From Vibrio sp. HI00D65 (GTDB taxonomy: Bacteria; Pseudomonadota; Gammaproteobacteria; Enterobacterales; Vibrionaceae), in assembly GCF_001635455.1 (NCBI RefSeq), contig NZ_LWEH01000011.1, forward strand, positions 62,001 to 126,000: DNA of 64,000 bases, read 5' to 3'. The notes beneath the pieces were generated by a model. That model saw nothing but the letters and a program-made list of their open reading frames with translations, did no database searches and was not told the origin of the DNA. A program made the translations under genes and the position numbers. This document shows positions 1 through 10,165 of the stretch, one piece after another (the stretch's first letter is position 1; each line of letters starts with the position of its first letter).

Positions 1-494
1 CAAACAGTGGTGTTTACAGCACACAAGCGTGGGGTACCGAAGGATCAACAATCGTCTCTCCATCAATAGGTAGCAGCGAATCGACCATGTTGGTTGTAGA
101 GGGGATACCTACCGGTACAGTCTCTTTCGATGTGACGGTATCGTCTGAATTGGATCATGATTACCTTGAGATCTATATTAACGGTCAAGAGTTCGACAAA
201 GAATCAGGTCAGCTTTCTGGTTCAGTGAACTTGCCGATGGTTAGGGATTCCAACAACAGCCTTATGATTAAATATGTGAAAGATGGCTCTATTTCTTACG
301 GGGATGATAGAGTTACAATGAAAAACTTTGCTTATACCGATGAGATAAAGATATCTAAATCAGAGGGCACGCAGAATGCAAAAAGCTCTGGTAGCAGTGG
401 CGGTTCTATGGCTTGGCATTGGTTATTTGTGCTTTTAGGCGGTGCGCTCGTTCGTAAGTCATTTTCACCAATGAAGATGAAAGGTGATCAGTAG
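1..494 (+). CDS. C-terminal end of a secreted trypsin-like protease (partial, 5' end outside window)
   Basis: The reading frame is open from base 3 and continues upstream of the window, so only the last ~164 residues are visible. They align along their whole length with the C-terminal part of the next gene (884-2539): both contain VYST-AW, a D-Y-(L/M)-EIYING segment and a D-DRVT-KNFAY segment, and both end in a GGSM(A/G)W-W hydrophobic stretch followed by R-K. That ending is the GlyGly-CTERM type of sorting tail, which in Vibrio and Shewanella is processed by rhombosortase on proteins exported by type II secretion. The catalytic domain is not visible, so protease activity is inferred from the paralogue. 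The pair looks like a tandem duplication that has diverged. Confidence 0.8.
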   Translation, partial: NSGVYSTQAWGTEGSTIVSPSIGSSESTMLVVEGIPTGTVSFDVTVSSELDHDYLEIYINGQEFDKESGQLSGSVNLPMVRDSNNSLMIKYVKDGSISYGDDRVTMKNFAYTDEIKISKSEGTQNAKSSGSSGGSMAWHWLFVLLGGALVRKSFSPMKMKGDQ

Positions 495-554
495 GCTACA
501 CTACTTGCGCTAGCTTAAGACTGATAGCCAACTTATCACCTGTAGTTAAACGCG

Positions 555-586
555 AAAGCCCAGCTTGATGAAATCAGCTGGGCTTT
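555..586 (+). terminator. Rho-independent terminator after first protease
   Basis: Eleven-base arms AAAGCCCAGCT / AGCTGGGCTTT enclose a 10-base loop, followed by a short T-containing tail. It lies 60 bases after the stop of the partial protease gene. The remainder of the 495-883 spacer shows no gene. Confidence 0.75.
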
Positions 587-883
587 ATTGATCTGAATTC
601 ACGGTTATCGCTACCACCAATTTCTGTTTCTAACTTGGTGCCAATCAGTTCCAAATTAAACCAGAATAACGAGCATTAGAGCAATTGTTCGGTGCCGAAT
701 ATGTTGATTACAAACAAAAGGTTAGACGTTGGGTCTGATTTACTCTGTGGGGTAATCAGTTAACCAACCACTAATATCCGTTACGTTTTCAAGGTAAGCC
801 ATATTTTGATGTACTTAGCGTTTATATTTATTTTTTATCAAATAGCCTACCTGTCATTATTAAAACAAATGAAAGGTTAGGTA

Positions 884-2539
884 ATGAAAGATATCCAAAC
901 AAAATGGCTGCCATTAAGTATTTATGCGGTTGGCCTCTCTTCAATGCCAGTGTTGGCAGATATCTCCCCTCAAATTATCAATGGGAACGAAGCTGAAAAA
1001 GGTAGCTGGCCATTCATGGTCGCGCTTGTTTCAAAAAATATGGACGCCTACGAAGGGCAGTTCTGCGGTGCAAGTTTTATTGGTGAGCGATATGTACTCA
1101 CCGCAGCACATTGTATCGAAGCAAGCAGCAACCAAGATTTTGAAGTTGTCATTGGTGCCTCTGATCTTTCTTCGCCCGACGTAGATCAGCACCGTTATTC
1201 TGTTGAGCAAATTTATGCCCATGAAAGCTATACTCAAGAGCCTGCGAGTAATGATATTGCCATTATTGAGCTTAGTGATAAGCCCATGGAATCTGCGGTT
1301 GACCTAGTCGATGGTTATGTCCGTGATAACTTGAGTGCAGGTCAGATGTTAACCGTCATAGGTTGGGGCGACCAGAGTTCATCGCAAGAGCAATACTCAT
1401 CCACGAGCCAGTTGCATCAAGTGAATGTTCCGTTAGTTAGCCAGCGAGATTGTAACCTTGGTGAAGGAGATGGATATTCAGATATTGGTTCTGATGCTTT
1501 TTGTGCCGGTTACAAAGAGGGTGGCCTTGATTCATGTAGCGGGGATAGCGGTGGCCCAATCATGTTATCCACTAATGGTCACTACGAACAGTTAGGTCTT
1601 GTGAGCTGGGGAGAAGGTTGCGCACAGCCAGAGGCATACGGTGTCTACACCAACATAAGCCACTTTGCTGACTGGATAGGTAAGAAGACGGCAGGCTTTA
1701 GTTACCAAACTAAAGTTATGCTAGGCGCTCGACCTTTGGGGCCGATTGAACACAAGTTTGAATTTACGAACAAATCTGATCAAGAGGTTAACGTAACCAA
1801 CGTATCTTTGGCTACCGGTACAAACGATCCTATAACCTACAATGGTAGTGCGATTATAAAGAGCAATAGTTGTGCGACGTTATCACCGAATGAAGGCTGT
1901 GATGTAGTTGTAAGCTACAACATAGACTCAGTGGGGAACCATGATTTTGGTATCAAGGTGTTAACCGACTCACTAGCGGGTGTAGTGACATCAAAGGCAT
2001 ATGCTATTGGCGCGAATGAGGTTTCTAATACGGTGAATTCACTCGTCACGATACCTAAGAATGCAGTCTACAGCACAGAAGCTTGGGATGTTGAAGGGGA
2101 TACGATAGCGTCACCGGATATTGGTAATAGCCAGTCCACCGAATTCATTGTCGACGGGATCCCCGCTGGTACCGTATCTTTGGATCTCACTGTCTTTTCT
2201 GAAGAAGATCGTGACTACATGGAGATCTACATTAACGGCTTTGAAGTTGGCGCGTTTGCAGGCCTATTATCTGGCACTGTTGAACTGCCAATGGCGAGAG
2301 CTAAAGACAATAGCTTCATGATTGCGTACAGCAAAGATGAGGTGGGTTCTGCAGGGCATGACAGAGTGACCATTAAGAACTTTGCTTATAGTAACGAGAT
2401 TAAAGAGTTAAGCTTGGTGGAAGATCCAACTACCAAAAAGACAGGTGGTTCAATGGGTTGGTATTGGCTAGCGGTGCTGTTGGGTGGCACGGTGATGCGT
2501 AAGTCACTTTCGTCATTGAAGAGGAAAGGGACTCAGTAA
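884..2539 (+). CDS. Secreted trypsin-like serine protease with GlyGly-CTERM tail
   Basis: 551 residues. A Sec signal peptide ends near VLA (about residue 25). The zymogen junction QIINGNEA is followed by an S1 chymotrypsin-fold domain. The catalytic triad is H76 (LTAAHC), D124 (NDIAII) and S222 (GDSGGP), and D216 sits at the base of the S1 pocket, predicting cleavage after Lys/Arg. After residue ~265 comes a beta-rich region with a paired-cysteine insert, shared with the preceding partial gene, and then a GGSMGWYWLAVLLGG...R-K tail. This architecture resembles V. cholerae VesA/VesB-type proteases, which leave by type II secretion and are retained on the surface after rhombosortase processing (family knowledge). 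The start is preceded by AAAGGTTAGGTA. It lies downstream of its paralogue with its own terminator between them, so it is probably transcribed separately. Confidence 0.88.
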   Translation: MKDIQTKWLPLSIYAVGLSSMPVLADISPQIINGNEAEKGSWPFMVALVSKNMDAYEGQFCGASFIGERYVLTAAHCIEASSNQDFEVVIGASDLSSPDVDQHRYSVEQIYAHESYTQEPASNDIAIIELSDKPMESAVDLVDGYVRDNLSAGQMLTVIGWGDQSSSQEQYSSTSQLHQVNVPLVSQRDCNLGEGDGYSDIGSDAFCAGYKEGGLDSCSGDSGGPIMLSTNGHYEQLGLVSWGEGCAQPEAYGVYTNISHFADWIGKKTAGFSYQTKVMLGARPLGPIEHKFEFTNKSDQEVNVTNVSLATGTNDPITYNGSAIIKSNSCATLSPNEGCDVVVSYNIDSVGNHDFGIKVLTDSLAGVVTSKAYAIGANEVSNTVNSLVTIPKNAVYSTEAWDVEGDTIASPDIGNSQSTEFIVDGIPAGTVSLDLTVFSEEDRDYMEIYINGFEVGAFAGLLSGTVELPMARAKDNSFMIAYSKDEVGSAGHDRVTIKNFAYSNEIKELSLVEDPTTKKTGGSMGWYWLAVLLGGTVMRKSLSSLKRKGTQ

Positions 2540-2577
2540 ATAACAGTGCCTTAAACCAAGATCTATTGTTTAGAATG

Positions 2578-2615
2578 AAAAAAGCCTAGCTTGAGGATAT
2601 CAAGCCGGGCTTTTT
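2578..2615. terminator. Bidirectional terminator between protease and DUF3581-type gene
   Basis: AAAAAAGCCTAGCTTGA pairs with TCAAGCCGGGCTTTTT around a short loop. A-tract on the left and T-tract on the right allow use from both strands, which fits its place between two convergent genes. Confidence 0.75.
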
Positions 2616-2633
2616 AATTCTGTATTAGCTTAC

Positions 2634-3380
2634 TTAAGCTGCTGCTGCGAACTGAGCTAGAAACATCTCTTTGCGTTCGTTGAAGCGGTTTACTAGGTCG
2701 TCTACAGAAGCTTGGTCGTATGGCTTAAGGCCGCTTGCTACCATGCGCTTCACGCCTTTACCGACTACTTCGCCATCTTCTTTGAAATCGAAGTTCAGTG
2801 TCACGATGCCGCGCTTGCCTTCAACGTCAAAAGTCGCACCAGAGAATTCAACTTCTGGGTGGGAAAGGTCTAGGCGAGAGAACTCAACTTCCATGCTCTC
2901 GTAAATCACAAGAGGACGCTGGCAGTTGATCATCATTTGTTGTTCTTCCATAAGAGGAACCATGATGTGAGGGAAGTTCATACCAGAGAACTTAACATAG
3001 TTTGTTACTACGTGCTCGATGAAGGCTTGATCGTGGCTCTTCTCACCTTCACAAGACATGTGTAGGTACTCTTTACCATTTGCATCGATAAGTGAGCTCT
3101 CTTTTTCACACTTGTTATCAACGCTTAACGCAATACCGTTACCAACCATACCTGAAAAATCAAAACGCATTTTTTGGCTGATACCTTCTTTTCGCAGAAG
3201 AACCGCAAATAAAAGATCGCCAGGAACACAGAAGCGCTTGTTGTCTTCATCGTGAATTGGGTTGAAATCGCCGGCTACTTTTTTAGCAAAGTGGCTTGCT
3301 TGTTCACGAGTGAATTGAAATTGATTGTCTTCAGTAGAAAAGTAAGGTGTCAGAAACATAGTATCGCTATTAGTCATCAA
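2634..3380 (-). CDS. DUF3581-type protein with hotdog-like motif
   Basis: 248 residues, no signal peptide or membrane segment. Near the N-terminus is FAKKVAGDFNPIHDED, which resembles the hydratase motif (AGDxNPIHxD) of MaoC-like hotdog enzymes; the rest is not typical of characterised dehydratases. I recall this as the DUF3581 family found in Vibrio and related genera, with no established function. The next residues (FCVPGDLLFAVLL) also fit a hotdog fold. It has its own spacer (3381-3566) from the hut operon on the same strand, and its 3' end shares a terminator with the convergent protease. A second ATG two codons downstream is an alternative start. Function: possibly acyl-thioester binding, by motif only. 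Confidence 0.6.
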   Translation of the reverse strand: MMTNSDTMFLTPYFSTEDNQFQFTREQASHFAKKVAGDFNPIHDEDNKRFCVPGDLLFAVLLRKEGISQKMRFDFSGMVGNGIALSVDNKCEKESSLIDANGKEYLHMSCEGEKSHDQAFIEHVVTNYVKFSGMNFPHIMVPLMEEQQMMINCQRPLVIYESMEVEFSRLDLSHPEVEFSGATFDVEGKRGIVTLNFDFKEDGEVVGKGVKRMVASGLKPYDQASVDDLVNRFNERKEMFLAQFAAAA

Positions 3381-3516
3381 ATCTGGGGTGGATTATAGCT
3401 AACTAACTTCGATCTAATGGTCTATCCAGTTAACTTTGCATATATAACAGACAATTAGATAAATACGTTAGATGGTATGTGAGGGTTTTAAGGGGGATAT
3501 GGTGACTGGCTCATGC

Positions 3517-3543
3517 AACAAGGGCTAATCTATAGCCCTTGTT
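3517..3543 (-). terminator. Hairpin downstream of hutH
   Basis: Perfect 11-base arms AACAAGGGCTA / TAGCCCTTGTT lie 24 bases past the hutH stop on the minus strand. The T-tract is short, so efficiency is uncertain, but the position fits the end of the hut operon. Confidence 0.55.
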
Positions 3544-3566
3544 TATGTGACGTGTTATTTCACGAC

Positions 3567-5099
3567 TTAGAAACTACACAAAATACCTTCAGGCATTAAG
3601 TGGTTGTGCACGGACAATTTGAGCAATAAGTTAGCTTGCTCGATGTCCGGTGCGAAGTAGCGGTCTTTGTCGTAGAAGCTGACTTTTTCACGCAGGATCT
3701 GTTTCGCTTCTTCTACTCGAGGTGAAGAGAGGTTTGGCGCCCTAAAATCCAATCCTTGCGCTGCTGCTAAATACTCAACCGCCAAGATTCCACGAGTGTT
3801 CTCTGCCATGTCACGAAGACGACGACCTGCAAAGGTTGCCATAGACACATGATCTTCTTGGTTAGCGGACGTTGGTAAGCTGTCTACAGAAGCTGGATGA
3901 GCCAGTGTTTTGTTCTCACTAGCTAATGCTGCTGAGGTAACTTGAGCAATCATAAAGCCAGAGTTAACACCGCCATTGTCGACTAAGAACGGTGGAAGTT
4001 TGCTGAGGGCGCTATCAATCAGCAGTGCCATTCGACGCTCTGACAAACTACCGATTTCAGCAATGGCTAAGGCTAGGTTATCTGCGGCCATAGCAACGGG
4101 TTCAGCGTGGAAGTTACCACCCGAAATGATGTCACCATCGTCGGCAAAGACTAGTGGGTTGTCCGATACGGAATTCGCTTCAACCATCAGTATTTCTGCT
4201 GAGTTACGGATCTGCTGTAGACACGCGCCCATCACTTGAGGCTGACAACGCAGTGAGTAAGGATCTTGGACCTTTTCACAACACGTGTGCGATTCACCAA
4301 TCTCACTCTTCTGGTCGAGCAGATGACGGTAAGCCAACGCTGCGTCCATTTGCCCACGGTGACCACGAACGCGGTGAATTCGAGGATCAAATGGGCGGCG
4401 GCTACCTAGCGCAGCTTCCACAGACATCGCGCCACATACCGTCGCAGACGCGAACAAGTCTTCTGCTGCGAATAGGCCTTCTAAGGCGAATGCGGTGGAT
4501 GCTTGCGTACCGTTGAGTAGAGCTAAACCTTCTTTAGGAGCGAGTGTGATTGGCTCTAGTCCCGCGATCTTCATCGCTTCTAAACCAGTGATAATTTTAC
4601 CGTTGTGACGAGCTTGACCCTCACCAAGTAGAACGGTACTCATGTGAGCAAGGGGAGCAAGGTCGCCTGATGCGCCGACGGAGCCTTTTTGTGGCACACA
4701 AGGGTAGACTTGCGCGTTCACTAGATCGATCAGAGCATTGATCACCTTGAGTCGGATACCTGAGTAGCCACGAGACAAGCTGTTAATCTTAAGTACCATC
4801 ATCAAGCGCACAGTTTCGTCAGACATGAATTTACCGATGCCTGCTGCGTGAGAAAGTACGATACTTTTCTGCAGAACTTCGAGATCTTCTGGAGCAATCT
4901 TGGTGTTCGCCAGTAAGCCAAAGCCAGTGTTGATGCCATAAACTGTGCGGTCTTTTGCAATCACCTGTTCGACAACCTGCATGCTCGCTTCAATATCTGG
5001 AACAGCTTCAGGGTCTAGCGACAAATTCACCGGGCTGCGGCTGATTTTACGCAGTTCAGATAGACCTAGATGCCCTGGTTTAAGTAATAAATTCAACAT
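3567..5099 (-). CDS. hutH: Histidine ammonia-lyase
   Basis: 510 residues from the ATG at 5099, chosen because TGGAGAG lies at good spacing before it and because homologues begin ML(N)LLLKPG. An upstream in-frame ATG at 5114 would overlap the hutU stop. The enzyme deaminates L-histidine to trans-urocanate and ammonia, the first step of histidine catabolism. The A143-S144-G145 triplet in [12 protein letters not shown] forms the MIO prosthetic group. Other family signatures are YGINTGFG near residue 54 and a long helical C-terminal half ([15 protein letters not shown]). It is the last gene of the minus-strand hutI-hutG-hutU-hutH run, 14 bases after hutU. Length and motifs are complete. Confidence 0.97.
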   Translation of the reverse strand: MLNLLLKPGHLGLSELRKISRSPVNLSLDPEAVPDIEASMQVVEQVIAKDRTVYGINTGFGLLANTKIAPEDLEVLQKSIVLSHAAGIGKFMSDETVRLMMVLKINSLSRGYSGIRLKVINALIDLVNAQVYPCVPQKGSVGASGDLAPLAHMSTVLLGEGQARHNGKIITGLEAMKIAGLEPITLAPKEGLALLNGTQASTAFALEGLFAAEDLFASATVCGAMSVEAALGSRRPFDPRIHRVRGHRGQMDAALAYRHLLDQKSEIGESHTCCEKVQDPYSLRCQPQVMGACLQQIRNSAEILMVEANSVSDNPLVFADDGDIISGGNFHAEPVAMAADNLALAIAEIGSLSERRMALLIDSALSKLPPFLVDNGGVNSGFMIAQVTSAALASENKTLAHPASVDSLPTSANQEDHVSMATFAGRRLRDMAENTRGILAVEYLAAAQGLDFRAPNLSSPRVEEAKQILREKVSFYDKDRYFAPDIEQANLLLKLSVHNHLMPEGILCSF

Positions 5100-5113
5100 G
5101 TTCTCTCCAGACA

Positions 5114-6808
5114 TTAAAGGCGACGAAGTTCTTCGTTTAGCATAGGTAAATCAAGTTTCTGTTCTTTTGCACACTGCTTAGCAATGTCGTAACCCGCATC
5201 CGCATGACGCATAACGCCTGTTGCTGGATCATTATGAAGTACGCGAGCAATACGCTGTGAAGCATCTTCACTGCCGTCACAACAAATCACCATACCTGAA
5301 TGTTGCGAGAAGCCCATACCAACGCCGCCACCATGGTGTAAAGAAACCCAAGTTGCGCCGCCAGCTGTGTTTAGCAGTGCATTCAATAGAGGCCAATCTG
5401 ATACGGCATCTGAACCATCCATCATGCCTTCTGTTTCACGGTTTGGACTTGCAACCGAACCTGAATCTAGGTGGTCTCGACCGATAACGACTGGTGCCTT
5501 CAGCTCGCCATTTTTCACCATTTCATTGAAGGCTTGGCCTAAGCGTTCACGATCTTTCAAACCTACCCAGCAGATACGTGCCGGTAGACCCTGGAACTGA
5601 ATGCGTTCACGCGCCATATCCAGCCAGTTGTGCAGGTGAGGGTTGTCTGGAATCAGCTCTTTTACTTTTTGGTCTGTTTTATAGATGTCCTCTGGGTCAC
5701 CAGACAGTGCAGCCCAACGGAATGGACCGATGCCTTCGCAGAACAGTGGTCGAATATAAGCAGGAACGAAACCCGGAAAATCGAACGCGTTCTCTACGCC
5801 TACTTCTAATGCCATTTGGCGAATGTTGTTGCCGTAGTCCACGGTCGCAGCGCCGCGATATTGCAGGTCTAGCATCGCTTGAACTTGAATCGCCATGGAT
5901 TTCTTAGCTGCGTTAACGACTTTTGCTTCATCAATGGCGCGCTCTTGTGCGGCTTTCCCCATCGTCCAACCCTGAGGCAGGTAGCCATTCAGAGGATCGT
6001 GGGCAGAGGTTTGGTCTGTCACGACATCTGGCGTGATGTTGCGCTCTACTAACTCAGGGAACACATCAGCAGCGTTACCCAACAGACCAACAGAAATAGG
6101 TGTGTCAGACTCTTTAATGATGGCCATCGCTTCATCTAAGCTGGTGGCTTTCTTGTCTACATAGCCAGTACGCAGACGGTAATCGATTCGTGATTCATCA
6201 CACTCAACCGCAATCATTGAGAAGCCAGCCATGGTCGCTGCAAGAGGTTGAGCACCACCCATGCCGCCAAGGCCACCTGTAAGTACCCATTTGCCTTTTG
6301 CTTCGCCTTGGAAGTGTTTCTTCGCGATAGCGACAAAGGTTTCGTAAGTACCTTGAACAATGCCTTGTGAACCGATGTAGATCCAGCTACCAGCGGTCAT
6401 TTGGCCGTACATCATCAAGCCTTCTTTATCGAGCTCGTTGAAGTGTTCCCAGTTTGCCCAGTGTGGAACAAGGTTCGAGTTAGCGATTAAAACGCGAGGT
6501 GCGTTTTTATGAGTTGGGAACACGCCTACAGGTTTACCCGATTGAACAAGTAGTGTTTGGTCGTCTTCTAAACGCTCTAATACTTCAACAATCTTGTCGT
6601 AACATTTCCAATCGCGTGCTGCACGACCAATACCACCATACACAACCAGTGCATGCGGGTGTTCTGCCACATCAGGATCTAGGTTGTTCATCAGCATACG
6701 TAGTGGTGCTTCTGTTAACCAAGATTTTGCGCGCAAAGTGGTGCCATGAGGTGCGCGAATTTCGCGAGTCGTGTCGAGACGAGGGTCACTGTTGTGGTGT
6801 TCCGTCAT
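5114..6808 (-). CDS. hutU: Urocanate hydratase
   Basis: 564 residues, the usual length. It converts urocanate to 4-imidazolone-5-propionate with NAD+ as a tightly bound electrophile, the second step of histidine breakdown, in the cytoplasm. Visible signatures are the glycine-rich NAD-binding stretch [18 protein letters not shown] in the N-terminal half, the preceding [13 protein letters not shown], and the C-terminal [18 protein letters not shown]. The start ATG ([12 protein letters not shown]) is preceded by AGAAGGAAT. It lies 60 bases after hutG on the same strand and is followed directly by hutH, indicating a shared transcript. Nothing is missing. Confidence 0.97.
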   Translation of the reverse strand: MTEHHNSDPRLDTTREIRAPHGTTLRAKSWLTEAPLRMLMNNLDPDVAEHPHALVVYGGIGRAARDWKCYDKIVEVLERLEDDQTLLVQSGKPVGVFPTHKNAPRVLIANSNLVPHWANWEHFNELDKEGLMMYGQMTAGSWIYIGSQGIVQGTYETFVAIAKKHFQGEAKGKWVLTGGLGGMGGAQPLAATMAGFSMIAVECDESRIDYRLRTGYVDKKATSLDEAMAIIKESDTPISVGLLGNAADVFPELVERNITPDVVTDQTSAHDPLNGYLPQGWTMGKAAQERAIDEAKVVNAAKKSMAIQVQAMLDLQYRGAATVDYGNNIRQMALEVGVENAFDFPGFVPAYIRPLFCEGIGPFRWAALSGDPEDIYKTDQKVKELIPDNPHLHNWLDMARERIQFQGLPARICWVGLKDRERLGQAFNEMVKNGELKAPVVIGRDHLDSGSVASPNRETEGMMDGSDAVSDWPLLNALLNTAGGATWVSLHHGGGVGMGFSQHSGMVICCDGSEDASQRIARVLHNDPATGVMRHADAGYDIAKQCAKEQKLDLPMLNEELRRL

Positions 6809-6868
6809 TTTGAAATTCCTTCTGTTTCACGTTATATCGTTGTAGTTGTATTTATCTGTATAGCTGGT

Positions 6869-7930
6869 TTATTCACTGGCCATTGCACTGGCAATATCCC
6901 AACACAAACGAGCCGCCAATCGAGCCGTTTGGCCATCGACGTCGTAGTCTGGGTTGTATTCCGCAATGTCCGCGATAATGAGTTTCTCACTGTGTTTAAA
7001 AATCTGTTCTAGGAAAGGCGCGAGCGCTTCATAGCTGACGCCTCTTGCCGCTGGGGCACTGACACCCGGCGCAGTCGCCGCAGGGAAGACATCGAGATCA
7101 ATAGTGAGATAGAGGTAATCACAATCAGCGATGAATTTTTGCAACTTAACCAGTTGAGCTGTTTGGTTTACTTGGGTGATGTCGCGGTCATGCTCGTACC
7201 ACACACCAAGTTGGTCGGCTTTGTTGAACAGCGCTTTGGTATTGCTGGCAGCACTTACCCCTAGGCAAGCGTATTGAAATGGCCACTGATGTGCGTGGCA
7301 GTATTCACTAATCTGATTAAATGGTGTACCTGAGCTTGGCTTGACGTCAGCGATGTCGCTTTCAAATTCACGAAGATCAAAATGAGCATCAAAGTTAACT
7401 ATGCTTATCTTAGGTTTGTGAACTGATTGAGCGTTATGCAGGCCGTCGGATTTATGTGAATGGGCCGTTTGATTTAGATGCTCAGCGAGACCTTGGAAAG
7501 ACGCCCAAGCCACTTCGTGACCACCACCGAGGGTAATCACTTTGCTGGTTGATAGTGCATTGGCAATCACATCTGCACACTGCTTTTGGCTAACTTCTAG
7601 TTGATCATCGTTACATTTGATGTCACCAAGATCAGAAACGCGTGCATCATTGTGCCAAGCCATATTAGCTAACGCTTTGCGAATCAAATTAGGTGCTTGT
7701 TTTGCGCCAACACGTCCTTTATTTCTTGCAACACCGGCATCGCTAGCAAAGCCAACCAATGCAACAGTGTTATCATTAAGTCCGTTATGTAAATCAGTAC
7801 TTTGTACTTGCTTGGTAATGTGATGAACTCGAGTACCGAGCTCACCATCTTCAAGATCATTGCGTCCCGTCCATACAAAGTTATGAGTAGTGGATACTGT
7901 GTTAATGCTGTTGGATTTAGATTGAGTCAT
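6869..7930 (-). CDS. hutG: Formimidoylglutamase (arginase family)
   Basis: 353 residues from the ATG at 7930 (MTQSKSN), which has an AGGTG ribosome site; an upstream ATG at 7978 lies deep inside hutI and lacks support. It hydrolyses N-formimidoyl-L-glutamate to glutamate and formamide, the last step of this histidine pathway. Ureohydrolase Mn2+-binding motifs are visible: [18 protein letters not shown] and the [17 protein letters not shown] block. The start overlaps the 3' end of hutI by 14 bases, so the two are translationally coupled. The second ureohydrolase in the window, speB, belongs to a different subfamily. Confidence 0.95.
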   Translation of the reverse strand: MTQSKSNSINTVSTTHNFVWTGRNDLEDGELGTRVHHITKQVQSTDLHNGLNDNTVALVGFASDAGVARNKGRVGAKQAPNLIRKALANMAWHNDARVSDLGDIKCNDDQLEVSQKQCADVIANALSTSKVITLGGGHEVAWASFQGLAEHLNQTAHSHKSDGLHNAQSVHKPKISIVNFDAHFDLREFESDIADVKPSSGTPFNQISEYCHAHQWPFQYACLGVSAASNTKALFNKADQLGVWYEHDRDITQVNQTAQLVKLQKFIADCDYLYLTIDLDVFPAATAPGVSAPAARGVSYEALAPFLEQIFKHSEKLIIADIAEYNPDYDVDGQTARLAARLCWDIASAMASE

Positions 7931-9167
7931 GACACACCTCGCCATTAACAATGCGTTTATGCAGGTGCGGAACACCAACTTGATAGCTTAAGTCGGCAGG
8001 GTGCTCGATATTCCAAATAGCCAAATCAGCAGAGTAACCCACTTCAATTTTGCCTCTGTTTTGCGACTCGCCAATGGCGGCAGCTGCATGGCAAGTTACC
8101 CCGCGTAATGCTTCTTCCGAGGTTGTGCCAAATAGGGTACAGCTCATGTTCATCATCAGCGTTAAATCCGCAAAAGGAGAGGTGCCGGGGTTTAAGTCGG
8201 TCGCGATTGCCATTGGGATGTTGTGCTCGCGAAGTAGGGAGATTGGTGGCTGTTGAGTCTCTTTCAAAAAGTAAAAAGCGCCCGGTAATAAGGTGGCGAC
8301 TGTGCCTGATTCGGCCAGCTCTTTTACACCTGCTTCATCTAAGTACTCCACATGATCAACAGAGAGAGCATTGTATTTAGCAGCAAGCGCACTGCCACCC
8401 ATATTCGAAAGCTGTTCTGTGTGCCCTTTGATCGCTAGCCCATGTTCTTTAGCTGCCGCAAATACACGCTCGGTTTGTTCTAGGTTGAAGCCGATCGATT
8501 CACAGAATACGTCGACTGCGTCGGCTAACCCTTGCTCAGCAGCCTTGGGGATGATCTCTTGGCATACCAGATCAACGTAGTGGTCGGGTTGTTCTTTATA
8601 TTCAGGTGGTACAGCGTGTGCTGCGAGTAGTGTGGTGATAACCTTAATACGACGGTGGTTTTCTAAGGCTTTAGCAGCACGTAACATCTTAAGTTCGTCA
8701 TTAAGCGTTAAGCCATAGCCAGACTTTATTTCAACGCTGGTGACACCACTTCGTAGAAGGCCGTCTAATCGAGGCAGCGCCATCTCAACCAGTTCGGCTT
8801 CTTGTGCGGTTCTTGTCGCCGTTACCGTTGCTAAAATACCACCGCCTTGTTTTGCGATGTCGGTGTAGGACACCCCATTTAGACGCTGCTCAAATTCATT
8901 AGCACGATTACCAGCAAACACCAGATGTGTGTGGCAATCAATCAGTCCTGGGGTAACGAGCTTATTTTTGCAGTCGTAGATGATGTGATCAACAGAGCGG
9001 CTAGCACTCGCAGTTTCACAATGAAGTGACTCATCGCTTGAGTGTGACAGGGATACGATATTACCGTTTTCGATAACGATATCTTGCGGGGAAGAAGGTT
9101 GATAACCGTCGGCTCCCGAGCTCATCGAGACCACTCGTGCATTTTTGAGGATCAAATTCATAATCAC
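7917..9167 (-). CDS. hutI: Imidazolonepropionase
   Basis: 416 residues. It hydrolyses 4-imidazolone-5-propionate to N-formimidoyl-L-glutamate, the third step of histidine catabolism. Amidohydrolase-superfamily marks are the metal-binding [20 protein letters not shown], the [12 protein letters not shown] segment, KGHTEQLS, and the late D in [11 protein letters not shown]. It is the first gene of the structural operon; its start is 107 bases from hutC, with the palindromic HutC-type operator just upstream. It overlaps hutG at the 3' end. The first residues (MIMNLILKN) leave a choice between two ATGs two codons apart. Confidence 0.96.
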   Translation of the reverse strand: MIMNLILKNARVVSMSSGADGYQPSSPQDIVIENGNIVSLSHSSDESLHCETASASRSVDHIIYDCKNKLVTPGLIDCHTHLVFAGNRANEFEQRLNGVSYTDIAKQGGGILATVTATRTAQEAELVEMALPRLDGLLRSGVTSVEIKSGYGLTLNDELKMLRAAKALENHRRIKVITTLLAAHAVPPEYKEQPDHYVDLVCQEIIPKAAEQGLADAVDVFCESIGFNLEQTERVFAAAKEHGLAIKGHTEQLSNMGGSALAAKYNALSVDHVEYLDEAGVKELAESGTVATLLPGAFYFLKETQQPPISLLREHNIPMAIATDLNPGTSPFADLTLMMNMSCTLFGTTSEEALRGVTCHAAAAIGESQNRGKIEVGYSADLAIWNIEHPADLSYQVGVPHLHKRIVNGEVCHDSI

Positions 9168-9186
9168 CTAGATCTTTGCCAAACAA

Positions 9187-9206
9187 TAAATGTATATACA
9201 AATAAA
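9187..9206 (-). promoter_or_regulatory. HutC-type operator upstream of hutI
   Basis: A perfect palindrome TGTATATACA occupies 9191-9200, about 25 bases before the hutI start codon. Characterised HutC repressors bind sites with the core TGTATA-TACA, so the site fits repression of hutIGUH lifted by urocanate. A related half-site (CTATACAAAT, ~10004-10013) lies immediately upstream of hutC and suggests autoregulation. Confidence 0.75.
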
Positions 9207-9274
9207 TAGGCTAAATACTGACCAGAATCAAGTTGATGTTGCAAAAATGTGATCGGCGATCTGGATGATATTCT

Positions 9275-9988
9275 TTAATCTAAAACTATCTTAGAGCTTA
9301 ATTTATACTTAGAGCCTGGGTGGTAGAGTAATGCAAAGCTGACAAGGCGTTCCTTGCTCCATGTTCTTCTATTAAGAAGCAAACAAGGTTCTGATTCCGT
9401 TAGTTTTAATGCCTGACGGATATTGGAGTCCGGGATGATGGCTTCGACCGTGTGTTCAATCGCACTCAACGGGCAACTTTTGGAAAGGTATTCATTTGGT
9501 GTTGAGGTTGAAAAGTCTTGTTCTAAGTATTGGGGAGCCGCTTGTGAGTTTACCCAGCGAGCTTCTAGTTGTATCGGTGTGTTGTCGGCAAAGTGGATGA
9601 TTTCACTATAGAAGATTTCCGCATTGATCATCACACCTAACCGTGTAGCGGTGATCTCATCAGCCTTGATACTATCGTGTTTGGTCACTTGGCTTGTGTA
9701 CGTTTGGCCACGGTCTTTGATTTCTTGCGCGATGTTGTTGATATCAAGTAGGGGAGATTGTGCTTTTTCCTGTGGTTCACACACAAAAGTGCCTAGTCTT
9801 GGTTTTCGAATTAGCTTGCCATCAGACACAAGATCTCGAATGGCTTTATTCACCGTCATTCTACTCACGTTGAACTGCTCTGTGAGTTCGAGTTCCGTGG
9901 TGATTTGATAGCCAACCGGCCAATGACCATTGCTGATCTTATCGTCTATGAACTGTTTTATTTGCAGGTAGAGCGGCGCTTTCGACAT
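9275..9988 (-). CDS. hutC: Histidine-utilisation repressor, GntR family
   Basis: 237 residues. The N-terminal winged helix (residues ~1-70; LYLQIKQFIDDKISNGHWP, TEQFNVSRMTVNKAIRDLVSDGKL) is a GntR DNA-binding domain, followed by a UTRA ligand-binding domain (residues ~90-230) of the HutC/FarR type. Such proteins repress hut genes and release DNA when urocanate accumulates. It lies directly upstream of hutI on the same strand, with the palindromic operator between them. The call rests on domain type plus gene context. Confidence 0.92.
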   Translation of the reverse strand: MSKAPLYLQIKQFIDDKISNGHWPVGYQITTELELTEQFNVSRMTVNKAIRDLVSDGKLIRKPRLGTFVCEPQEKAQSPLLDINNIAQEIKDRGQTYTSQVTKHDSIKADEITATRLGVMINAEIFYSEIIHFADNTPIQLEARWVNSQAAPQYLEQDFSTSTPNEYLSKSCPLSAIEHTVEAIIPDSNIRQALKLTESEPCLLLNRRTWSKERLVSFALLYHPGSKYKLSSKIVLD

Positions 9989-10165
9989 AATGAAACCTTA
10001 TTTGACTATACAAATAGAGTAACGGATTTTTTCACGATTTCAATATTTCCTCAGAGGATGTGAGCTTGTTCAACATAGATAGCGCAAATATCTTGATTCT
10101 AAGGGGCAAGTGTCGCAAATTGTCAACACGCCCTAGTTAGTCAAATAATTACAAAGAGAAAGGAT

